This document shows positions 45,693 through 57,788 of a stretch of DNA of 64,000 bases, piece by piece. Position 1 is the stretch's first letter. Every line of letters begins with the position of its first letter. Position numbers and translations under genes: made by a program. The notes under the pieces were generated by a model. The model worked only from the letters and a program-made list of their open reading frames with translations, had not been told where the DNA came from and searched no databases. Source of the stretch: Ficedula albicollis (lineage: Eukaryota; Chordata; Aves; Passeriformes; Muscicapidae); the NCBI RefSeq assembly GCF_000247815.1, contig NC_021681.1:6886412-6950411 (forward strand), read 5' to 3'.

Positions 45693-48600
45693 CCCACACA
45701 TCCCGCTCCGCTCCGCTCACAACGGCCCCTCAGGGGTCTGCCCGTGACCACCTCACATCCGCCAAAGCGCCCCTCAGGGACTCGGCCATTTCCCCCCTTC
45801 CCCCTGTTGGGAAAATCTTAAATTGTAACGAATAGTGTCTGTGTTAGTAAGATTTATTTATCCCGTCGTTTTCGGTGACAGCCCAACGATGCCTCCGGGT
45901 CCTGCTGGCGACCGCCAGTCCACACCGCAGAGACCCCCTGACAACTCCCTACAGATTTCCAGGCACTTGTGAACCCCAAAATGCCCCTCGGGGATCCCCA
46001 TAATGAACTGTTTCTCAGGTGCCCGTTAACAGCTGCCCCCTAAATGTCCTTCAGCGTCTGCCAGCCCCCCACAAACTGCTCTCAGAGGCTCCTGGAGTTG
46101 CCCCCTGTGTCTCTCTGAACCTCTCCAGGTCCCCTCCCCAGTAGCCCGGCTCAGGCCACCCTCTTCCCAGTGCCCAGGTTCAGACCTCCCTGGGAGCTTT
46201 ACCTAGCTCAGTGATCAGTGTACCCAGGCTCAGCAGGACCCTGTCTTACTTCTTTCCTTCCTTATCCTCTTTCCCTGCAATTTTTTCTTGGAGTCATGGA
46301 GGTCAGATTTGGGCTCCTATTCCCTAGTGCTGCTCCATTTACCTGGTATTTGAATCCTCCAGGGCTTCCTCACCGAATGAAGCTGCATCTCCCCTTTTCT
46401 CCTCATGTCACAGTTGCCACAGGCTCCTTCCTCACCTCTCCATGCATTCCCTGAGAACCTCTGCACATCCTAGCCATAGTTCCCTGTCACAGTGTTCCAT
46501 TATCACTTTCCAACACCTCTCTCCTCTGTGGTCCTGTTGGCACAAGTCACTGTCTTATCTTCAGAGCTCTGCTCTGGAAGGTACAGCCTTCGTTATTCCC
46601 TGCAATCATTGTGTGTGCCTCCCTCAGTATCTTCCCATCCTTTTTATGCATCCTAATTTTCCCCATCTTGCACTGTGCTGTTTTATCTTTCTGTAGCCAT
46701 ATATTAATACATAGCTTTCTGTCTGGTATATCAGTGATCTTACAGCTGCTTAGTTTTTGTTCCTAGTTTTGTCTGTCCTGCTTTGCCTTCCTGGTAAGGT
46801 AACAGTCCTTTCCACCCAGATTCCCCTGGCCTAGTCATATTTTATCCCTCTGTGGCTCATCCTGAAACAATAACACCATTTTTAGGGGCAGTGACAACAT
46901 TCTGCAACTACAACCACAACTGTTACTGTAAAAGAAGATGTGAAGGTTTCTTTCAACCTTAGACTGGAAGCCACACATAGGGAGTTTCCTTTTTCTGTAC
47001 TCTTTTTAATATAGCAGCATGATTTTTCTTTGTAGCCACTAAGTTCCTGTGTAACTCTTGGACTGTTGTGTCATGTGTTTCTGCTTAGAAATACCAGGTT
47101 AGTTACTCTGTCATCACCTGCCTTGTGCTCACCTTGTCTCTGCAGCATGGACAAGCACGGTGCAGCTATGGGGATGCAAAAGCTCGCTCAGCACTGGTGC
47201 TGCAGCTCGGTGTTGCTTCTCTTGTACTCATAGCAAAGGAGAGTAAATGTCTCTGCATGGTGCAGTGTCTGAAGCCTTGTTCAAAGGGCTCTTTTTTGTG
47301 CTGGCTGATTTGCCCTGCTTTCAAACACAGGACCTGCCATCATTCTGCTGTGCATCCTTGTTTGGCTGCATTGAAATCCCTGTTATGAAACTCCTGTGAC
47401 AAAGTGCAGTCATACATGGGGACTGTGATGGGGCTGCTTCCTCTGTCTGTGAGGTGCTGCTGGCACTGCCTTTGGCTTCTTGGGCTGAGGCACTGCGGGA
47501 CTGGGCTGTGACATGGTTCTTTTGACCACACCAGGAAACCCTGGAGCCCTCTAAACCTGCTGATGTTCTGTATCAAGCAGACCTCAGCTGTGCTGTAGCA
47601 TGGGGTGACTTAAGCTAGTCTGTTATTCTGCTGTGAAAAAAATAAGCCTTTTGAGATATTGTCCTGTATCCAGAGTTCTAAATATTAAGGATTTGCCTTG
47701 CTGGAAATTGGATTAACCTAGGGGTTTTTTTACACTACTTGTGGAAAGGGTCTCATGTGAAAAGGAAGGAAGGATGCTATAGTCTGTCTCCATGGTGGTG
47801 TTTATGATGAGAGCAGAGATACTAAAACTTTTCCAGTGCTAGAGTGGGAACTCTTGCTTATAGCAGGATTTCAGAGATGCTAGGTTGAAAGGTGCATTGG
47901 GTTGTATTTTTGTTTGACCATAGCAGAACATGTTCTGCTGTCCCTACTTAATAGTTTTCCCTGTTTTACATCACTTCTTGTGTCAGCATGGCTGGAAAAA
48001 GGTGAAACCAGCCACTTGTATATGCAAACATAAGCATATTAAGAACAAGGATTATAAAGAGATATTGTCTACTGCTGTTGAGCCTTCTGTGTGTTAACCT
48101 GTCTAAAACCTTTGACTAAATAGTGTCAAATTTTCTAAGTAAGCCCAGGTATTATGGTATTCAGGATTGATTTGTTCTATTGCTTGTTGATGTAATTTTG
48201 GTTTGTCATTGTCTTTTCTACATGCTGCTGCATGCATACTCTTTCCTTGCCCTCAGGGCAAGGAGCAAAGGCAACTCTGTGAGTAATCATAGTTTTGATG
48301 AGACTTTGAGGAGCTTGCTTCCTTTGTAAAGGCAGACCTAATTCTGCATTTGTCTGTTGAATGATAGAGTGCAGACTACTGTAAGCTGTAGAAGCTGTTG
48401 GACAGGTCTGTCAGTGACAGTAAGAGATGCAGGCAGACTTTTACTGTGGCCTGAGGATATAAATCTCTTCTGACCACATCTTTTGCTGCAGTTAGCTTAA
48501 GACCATGCCTGTAAGTACAGCTAAATCACCATGAAAGCTTACTGTTATCACAGCTTGAGTGTGAAATCTGTTGTGCCCGTGGAATTCCTCAGAATTTACT

Positions 48601-51002
48601 TGTCACAATTGCAAGCACTTTGAAGGTGTGTTTTCCTTCCTCTGCTCCTGCCATCTGTTTTCCTAAGAAATGCTCTAAAATAAAGTTGCTTGCTTGCAAG
48701 ACCATAAAACTTGAGTGAATTTGTCTCAAAGCCCGGAGATTGTCCAGCTGTGTTTGACTGAAGTAGCTTGCTGTGATAGTAGTGGAGCAAGTGGAATAAT
48801 TTGGATGTTTAAGGACTGAGGTGTTGATGTGCAGGTTATAAAGACAAATCACAGGTAGCATCTCTTCAGCTGAAAAACCTGTCACTTGTGAGGCAGAGAG
48901 CAGGGGAAGGAGAATTGGATGGCTCAGTTTTTGGCAAGTGTAGTACTGTGTTGTAATCTACTTACTTGCTTTTAGCTAGAAAGAATTTTTGAGGCAGAGA
49001 AGAAGGTATAAGGGAAGCATGTTTAGCAGTCTTTTAATGATTATTATTATGGGGGAAGAATAAAGCCTCACATGGTCAGGTATAGCAGGTAATGTGAGTG
49101 CTCTTGTCTCAGCTGGCTTGGAAGCAGAGGTTGATTTGTGTGCTTGATCAGCCATTTCAAGACCTGACAGACTTGTACCAGCATAAGGCTTCAAAGTGCA
49201 CTGCTTTTGGCTCCTCTCTGGTCTCAGGCTGGTGTTGGTGCAGCTACAGAAACTGTTGGTCAGCTGAGGTATTTTTGAATGGATAGAAACTAGGAAAGAG
49301 ATGAAATGAACTGAGAGAAGGAAGATGTGTGTGAGGAGAGGCAACAGCTCCTAAGCAGTGCTGAGACCTCAGCTGGAACCAGCTGAGGCGGCAATGTCAC
49401 CTTGTCACTCAGCATGGACCGAGGCGCAGGAATATCCAAAGCGGTGCTGGGAGCTGAGGGTGTGAAACCAAGGAGCGCAGCACCTTTTATAAGCTCTTGA
49501 CAGTGAAGTGTGCTTCTTCCTTTGAACTTGACCTTTCATTTCCAGCGTCACATTACAACCCTCAGAAGGCTGAAGGGTGGATGAACAGGCCATCCTCTCA
49601 TTTCATTCATCAGTTCTGTGGGATTTTCAGCCTGCCAGCTTTGGTATGTTGAACTCTCAGTTTGTTTACCAGACAGGATTTCAGCACCGTCCTTGGGTGG
49701 CATCAGGAGAACTTCTTGTTTAGACTAGTTCAGTCTGAGTTCTGTTTACTTTCACAAGCAATTTCTCTGTAGTATTTTAATTTTTGTAAGCATTTATCAT
49801 TGCCTTGAACTTTCAAAGACAAGTTTGCAGTGTATATTTCACTGAAGTTGCAAACAGAGCGAGCAGCTCTCCAAACTTTCTGGGAAGCTGTCTAGCTCTG
49901 GTAGCAAGGATATGTCAAATTAATTTATATTCTGAAAAGCAGCACAGATGAACTGGTGTTGAGCTTTAAGCTGCAGTGGACAGACTGTTCAGTATCTGAA
50001 CTAGCACATTTCCCTTCTCTGTGCTATGTACCAGATACAGGTGATGCCTTTTGTGCTGTGGGAAGTTGTGATTCTCTTTCTCACTTATCTTTCTAGCCTT
50101 GAGACCTTGTAGCTACCCTGCAACATAAAGGCAGAAAAGCAGGGGGAGGCAAAATATTTCTCCTGGTTTTTGTGCAAGTTTCTGGAGAGTACTATGCTGA
50201 GTCCTCAGACATATGGTGGGCAGCATGGGCAACTGAAGAAAGCTCATTTTTTTTCTTCTTCTATTGCCTGTTAGATAAAATGCCCATTTTATAGGTAAGG
50301 AAGGGTTATTTTTATTTCTGGAGGGCAAGTGTTTTAAGATTTCCTGAGATTAGAGTGAGGAAAATGAGCAGTTTATAAGTTTGAAATACAAGTATTGAAA
50401 GAAGTATTATGATAAGAAGCAAAGCATTTCAGTAAAGCAACAGTGTAAAAGAAATAAGCAAAAAATGAGGAAAGAATTTTCAGGAATTCATCACTTATTT
50501 CATGTTCTGTCTGTGGCGTCTTCCACTAAAACATATTAAAATGTCTGTCTGGTTTTGTTTTGCTGCCTTCTGACAGGCTGTCTGAAAGAGGACATTTTAG
50601 GATCTTCATGTCCCATAAATTGTGGTGGCTTATGCTTTAATTCAGGTAGAAACTGGGAACTCTTCACCTAAAAAGTGCGAGAAGTGTTGAAAAAGGGAAG
50701 TTTTTGTGTTTGAACTGAAACTGAACATACAGAGTGCTGGTTTAAGGGCATGAATTTTCTCAGATTAACAGCATGAATATACTAGTTTCTTCTCTGAGTA
50801 CCAAGACACAGGTAGGACTTTAGGCTGTATGAATGTTTCTGTCCCTTAATCTACATTCTGTTTCGTGTGCTCTTCAGACTCATCTATTCTGACACAATGT
50901 GGGAAGCCTCCCAGCACTGTTTCCACTGGTGTACTGTAAGTTTGCCTTGCTGCTGGAGAGTTTTGGATGCTGTATGAAAGCAACAGCTGTTACTTCCTTC
51001 TT

Positions 51003-51060
51003 AAAAAAAAAAACAAAACCCAACAAACCAAAAAACCCCACTGCACAACAAAACAAAGCA
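51003..51060. repeat. A-rich low-complexity tract
   Basis: Runs of A broken by CC and single C (AAAACAAAACCCAACAAACC and similar). It could be a decayed retroposon tail, but no element body is recognised next to it. Confidence 0.7.
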
Positions 51061-54000
51061 CAAAACCACACGCACTTGAAGCGTTTCTCATTCCTTCTAA
51101 CTATAGATCAGGTTCCAAGAACTAAAGAGCTAACATTAAACCTTGGCACCTTTTGAGAGCATGGATTTACTTAGACCACATCACTAAAAGGTTTCCAGGC
51201 TACTAATTATTCTTTCTAATAAAATTGGAGACAAAAAACACATAGGTATTGAACGTTCTGGTTTGATTGCTTGATTTTTAAAAATAAAACTTAAGTAAAA
51301 TATTTAGAGTATTTTCCCCTACCCAAAACCTCTGATTACAGAAAAATTACTGAGTTTTTACTTTGGAGGAATACAGGATTATAAATGAAAACTATGAAAT
51401 GTCTGTCTTGAGATTACCTGATTAGGAAATCCAGTATACCATGTGAGACATTGCATAACTTTACCTTCTTTAATTACAAATCCAGTCTGATTCTTTCTGA
51501 AATAGCAGCTATATCTGCATATGTAAGAGAAAGCACAAATGAGATAGAGAGTTTTTCCCTATTCCTGGAAAGCTTAAGGTTTACCCTAGGTATTGGCTCA
51601 GCATCACTGGAAATTTCTCATCACGCTAGTGTCCCATGTAAACACATGTTCCTCTTGAAACATGTTTTTTCAAGATCTCAAATGCACCAACCATTATTTA
51701 AAGGATGTTTTATTAACTCACCACTGAAACAGTTTGTTCCCTGCTTTTTCTTCACTAAGTAGTTGTTGCTTCTTGTTTCACTGAGAATTTATGTGTCTCT
51801 TAAAGAAAGATGCTCCTGTTTGGTACTGCAGCCCTGTAGAATAGTCATTCAGGAGTAGTTGAGCTTCAGGCAGAATAGCTGAGGCAGCAGCACTGTTCCA
51901 CAGCAGCTGCCAGGGTTTGTGGTCCCTCCTCACACATTTTGTATAGAACAGTTCAGAAAGTAGTGAGCTTACTGTGTATGCCTTGTTCATTAGTGCTGCA
52001 CCTGTGCAGCAGCAGTGCAGTGCTTCCACAGGATGTGGAGCTTGCAGGCTGCAAGCCCTGGACCACACCTGGACATGAGAGCACTTAGACGGAGGAGGAG
52101 GAGATCTCAAGCTGCCTGCCCTCCTCTCATCCAGAGAGGAAAAAGTTGGCTTGATGGTTACAACATTACCACTTCAATTAGGCAATTGATTAGTACAGGA
52201 TTGCTTCATCTGGTTTTAGAGGAGAACATTTTGTTTCCTCACCGCCTCATTGCTAAGTTGCAAAGTTTTACATCTGATCACTGTTCTGATGTGGTTTGCC
52301 TTTTTTGAGAAAGGAAATGCCCTCTTGATCACATAATGTTTGTATCAAGCACATTGCACTTGAGACTTTCAAGCTTTTTAGTAAGTTTATCCATGTAATT
52401 TTCTAGTGAGGAGAGCTGATACCACCTGCAGTTTCCTATAGGGAAAATGTAGATACATACTTCTTGTATCAAATGCAAGAAATCACCCAGGGCATCCCCA
52501 GATCTGGGAACTGAGGTGGGTGGTGCAAGCTCCAGGTAATGTCTTACCCTGTGGGACAGTCACCTTCAGTGGTCTTTGAACGACAGAAATGTGTCGATAA
52601 AACAGGGAGGGCGAGCTGCCTGCTCTTGGAACTGCTGTCAGCTGAGGCAGGGCAGAGCACTCAAGAATGTATAGATCTATCCTTGAGGTTGTATTAAAAA
52701 TCACTATTCTGGGGATTTGTGCCAGCCCCTTCTGTTCTGTTCAGCTGAAAGTTAACAAAACGGTGTTCCCAGGGCTGTGCTCATCTTTTTTGTTGTTGCT
52801 GGTGCTGATCAAGAAGTCTTGGCATGGTCAAAGGTATTTGCAGGACATTAAAACAGGGAAAGTGGAAAAACAAATTTAAACTTTGCAGTATCCTTTAAAA
52901 ACTATGTTAAATAGATGAGGAAAAAAAAACTTAAAAGCATAGGTTGTTTAATACATAAATATGGAAAATCTGATTCTGACAGTTGTTACAGATGAGATAA
53001 AAATAAATTCTAAGATACCTAACAATTAAATGGCCGAAGGCCAAAAGCCGCTTTCTGCTCTCAACCTATTTGAATACCAGTTGGAGTAGAAGGATGAGGG
53101 TTTGGCTTTGCATCTACCAGTCGCTACCAAACAAGGCTCCTTGCAGAATTCAGTAGCAGAGGTGATGGGAATCCAGACACAGTGGGAGGAAGCTGTCTTT
53201 CTCTCAGCCTGCTCAACACAACGACAGAGGATTCCATTTTCTTCCTCAAGGTATAACTTTCACTTTCCCATATCCTGAAGTTCTCTTACTGGTACTTGCT
53301 GCTGACTTTTCCTTCCTACTTGGCCAAGGTCTCCATGACGTTCAGCGGTGTGGGAAGGTTAGGGTGGTTATGAGTGTGAGGATGAGATCCACAGCTGTGT
53401 TCTGCATGTGCTTTCCCATACATTCACTGTTCTGTGCTCGCACTGGTCGCACTCCCCAGTCTGGTACTCGCATGTCAAATGGCCCTGGCAGCCCGCTATG
53501 GTGAGTGCCTGGCTCCTTCTGCCTGCTGGTGAAGTGGATGGGGGGGAATTAGACATGTGGTTTTTTGGTAGTAACTTGTCTCTCTGAATGAATTAGTGTG
53601 ACTTAAGCTTTGGGGGTACAGGCTGCAGCATTAGAGGGTGCTCTGTACAAACTATGATTCCAAATGAGGTTCTATTACTGTGCCACAGCACAGCTATGTG
53701 CTTCTGAGTTCAGATGGGATTCTGTGGTGCTGGTGCATAGTTTGTGACAAGCATATCTCAGAAGGTTTTACAGTAGGTAGCATTTTGATGTTTTTTGTGT
53801 ATGGGGAAAATGCCCAAGGAGGGGATGTAATCATGTATATATAATTTTAGATGGTAGAAAAAATAACAGTCAAACTTTTCATGTTTGTCCTTAAATGTAT
53901 AAAGTTCACATTTAATTAGTACCCTTTAAAAATTTCTTCCAGTCCAGAACTTTCAGGTAGCTATTAAACTGTTGCCTTTTTGGCTTCAGTTATCTCTGTG

Positions 54001-57000
54001 GATGGGTTTGAGCCCTTATCTTCCAGCTTTGCTATAGCTTGACTGGCATTTTGTGCTCAGTTTCCCTCTTGTGATAAATGTGTTTGGGAAGAATGCCGGT
54101 AGCCTATGGAAAGCATCCTGAGGCTTAAGCAGTTTTTGTGCTAGGAGTTGTCCAGCTCCTAACTCATCCTGAATCAGTGTAGTGGTGTGTTTTTCATTCT
54201 CCATTCTAAGTAGCTGACCAGAATATTCATCTGTTTTAGTACTTTTCTTGGCGCTCTCTGACAAAGCTCATTTTACCAAGGAGCTGTGCATTGATACGCT
54301 GTATGTTGTATTTCCTTCCCCATATACATATTTGCATGCTCTCAAATTGTTTTTCATTTGATAATTTGTTCACTTTAGGTCTGTGACTGTGCATCCCTTT
54401 TATGAGAGCTGTTCATAGTAGTAGCAGCTGAACCTGATATTGAAAGAAGCTGGTTCAAAGACCTGTTCTTTGTTTATTGGCTGCAGCATTAACTAATGAA
54501 GAATGAAGTGTTTGACCATTTATTTATCTGTGCCAAGGCAAATTAAAGCCTTTTCAGTATTTATTTGATACCAGCTCCTGTTTTTGACTGCAGATCTGGA
54601 TAATGAGCTTGCATTACCTGCTTCAGTGGCATCTCAGCTACTCCATGGATAGGTTGCTGTCCTCTGCTCTGGATTCTGCTGTCTGGGGAGCTGCAGGAAG
54701 GCTGTAGGAGAGTTGTCAGCCGTACTTACCTCAGTCTCTCACTGGGTGGGCCGAGTTCAGCTCATTCAGCAGGGCTGGAGGTTACAACAGAGGAGAATTG
54801 AGGGGATGATTGTTAGGAGAGTTTTCTCAGGCTTTCCAATGTGATTGTACAAAGGTCTGTAGTGTAACCCCCTCCATCAATGTAATGCTCAGCCTCTGTT
54901 AGAGGGCCTCTGACTCACTGCCCCAGCTTCTATTTGGACATTTGATTCCAGCTCTGATTTTCTTTTCTTTTTATCCTCTTCTGGAGTCCTTTTTTTTGCT
55001 GTGAGTTCTCATAATGTCTTGCTCTTTTGATACCAGTGAAAGAAATCTTAATGCAATTTTCACTTTTTCAAGAGCAAAGTGTATTTAATGTAGAATTCCC
55101 AAGCAGGACTATGCAACCTGTAATTACCTTGTGCTCCCTTATAGATCTGTATAGCTCTCTGTGTGTTCCATCATTAGAATTGCTTTACTGATCCAGATTT
55201 CCCCTCTCCAAGCTTCCTGGAGTTCATTTCCAGGGTGTGACCACTGTCTGGTGGAAGGATGTTGCTCTCAGATTAGCTTGTTAACCCCTACCCTTTTGAC
55301 ATTTCATGTCTTATTCTGTGGAGTTGGTTAGATTTATTCCTGTAGGTTTTTTTTGCTGGATTTACTGTGTTTTATTTGATTTCTAAATATTAATTAGTTT
55401 CACGTTTATGACCATGGAGAGTTTTTATGACACCAGCTACTAAAACTGTTTTACCCACAAGGTACAACACTCGGATTTGTACCTGCCCTAGCATGGCAAG
55501 ACTGTCTGGCCATGTTTAAGTGCCTGCAGACCTACTCCTATCCTTTTTGCCACGGCTTAAAATCAGTGACTAGATGAGGTTGTTTGGTCCCTGAGGTTCA
55601 GCTGCCTGTAAAATTCCTTAGGAAGCATCTATAAAGATAGCCAAGTTCTGCATGTACTTTTGCCTTTTCTTTTTTCCTGTCTGCATTTGGTGCTTTGTTT
55701 AGTCAATTAATTGTTGTTTGGCATCAGTGTTTTGTGGTGCATACAAATAAAAACTGTGTGTGTCCTAAAGTTTTTACATTCTGATAAACATGAGAAACAG
55801 AGAAATCCACATGCTGGGAACTTCGGGTTTGGGATTCTTTAGTTGCTATTTAGATAGCTTTGTATCATTTTGCTGTTACCTTGTACATAGTCCTTTCTTT
55901 GCATTGGAAACATACGTCAATGAAGCATAATTCTTGTTTTAGATACGCTGCACTGAGTAATTGCCCCTAAGAATATGTTATGATCTCAGCAGTGAAATAA
56001 GTTGCATTGTTCTTTCTCTGTCTCTATCAAACATGGTTTGGAGCCTCCCTGTGCTGAGGGACACTTGCCAGCCTGACAGCTGGACACGCTTGATAGTCAT
56101 CCTCAGTCTGGCTAATAGGGCTTATTTTCCAGACTAGGAAATCAGTTTTAGCGAGAGCCTACGTCCAAATGGGGCAATAGGTTTAAGCTTCAAGAAAGGA
56201 TTGTCTGCTCCTGTTTCACTTGGTGAGCAGTACTATGTGCAGGAGAACAAGGGATGTAATCTGAATGTAGCTGAAATCTGATGTAGTCCTTCCTAACTTC
56301 TAGTAGAATCATTCATGTTTTCAGTGTAGAAAGCACTTACCTGTGTAAGCTGTCTCTGACCTCCTGACGTGGGTTACTGGGTGCAGAGACACCTCAGATG
56401 AGCAGTGCTGCCAAAAACACAGCTGTGTCTTGCTGGTTTTCTGAACAGCTCCTGTTAATCTTTTTGGCTTCTCATTCTTAAAATGCCGGAAGTGGAAACA
56501 GTGAAGCACAAGGCTCTCTTTTAAGTTCTTTTTTAAGTCCTCTGAGTTGTTTGAAACCATTCCTGTTGAGGTGAGTGGCAAAACTTTTCTTTTGTCAGTT
56601 CAGGATTAGGCCTGAATCCTTCACCCATTTTGACAGGAGAAATCTGAGAGCATATTATTGCTCTTCCTAAATGTCAAGTTTTGAAAGGGGATGAGCTGGG
56701 AGGAGAGTTGTGTATTGCTTGCCATAAACTTTTTTTTTTTTTTTCTACAGGAAGTTGCTGTTCTTCAAGGCCAAAGATAAATACTAAAATGTTAGAAATT
56801 TCCTAGGCTTTGCCTTTCATTTATCTAATCTTGTTCTTTTCAGACTTCTTAAGACACTGCTATGTGCAGTGTTGTTTTACATTGTCAATTTGTCCAGTAA
56901 CCTTTTTTACACTGACTTGCAATATGATAAAAATTGTCAGTGTTGAAACCAGTAGCACATCACTTTACACTTGATCCAAGAAAATAATTAATTTTTTTGT

Positions 57001-57546
57001 AGTGCTGTCTGCCCAAGGAATGCCATTCTATAGGACTCCACACTGGAAAGGGGCTCAGCTGGATAGAAAACAGTCTGCATAGTTCCATTGCAAACCATTT
57101 TAGTATTTTTTCTGGATAGGATGTGCATAATTAAACTTCATAATGTTTCAGGGCAGTAGCTTTTCCCGTAGGATCCAATATATGATACTAAAAATAGATT
57201 TAACACTCTTTTTTTATTATGGGAGAAGCAGTTTCACTTTTATCTTAATGAATTACATGCCCAGTAATCTGATCAGAGTAGACCTTCAGTTAGAAATCTG
57301 CAGAGAGACTGGGGAGCAGAAGTAACTGTTCATCTCCCTCCTTTTATTTCATTTGTGTCACTTTGCAGTCGGGTTCCTTCCCCAGTTCATTTTCTGCAGC
57401 TGCATTCCTCTGCAAGTAACAAGTCCTTTGGCTGTAAAATCAACATAGAGGAGGAGAAAGGCAGCGATGTCTACATCATTTTATAAAGTCATCTTGATCT
57501 TATCTCCGGCCCTTTCCGCCCAAACCCACCAAACTGAGCTGAGTGC

Positions 57547-57556
57547 CTATAAATAG
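57547..57556 (+). promoter_or_regulatory. TATA-box / MEF2-like motif
   Basis: CTATAAATAG fits both the MEF2 consensus CTA(A/T)4TAG and a TATA box, and is followed by GC-rich CCCGGCTGCTC. About 285 bases downstream, ATGACTTGTGCAGAG ends at 57840 before the donor GTGAGT in phase 0, the phase DGKD exon 2 needs. A tissue-specific alternative first exon is conceivable; no direct support. Confidence 0.3.
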
Positions 57557-57752
57557 CCCGGCTGCTCTCGTGCAGAGATGGGCAGCGCTGAACCCGAGGC
57601 GTGTTTGCTGTGAGCAGAACAAGCGCTCCTGCTCTGGCCTTTCATGTCTGAGCTGGGTAGCTGTGAGGTTTTCTATAGATAGAGCCTGGCAATGACAGAA
57701 ACTACTGCTTAGAGCAGGGCAAGGTGACCTCTACAAGTGTTGCCTTTTGGTA

Positions 57753-57788
57753 AAAAAAAAAAAAAAAAGAAAATTAAAAACAAAAAAA
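57753..57788. repeat. A-rich tract
   Basis: A run of A followed by GAAAATTAAAAACAAAAAAA and GGGGG. Simple sequence. Confidence 0.8.
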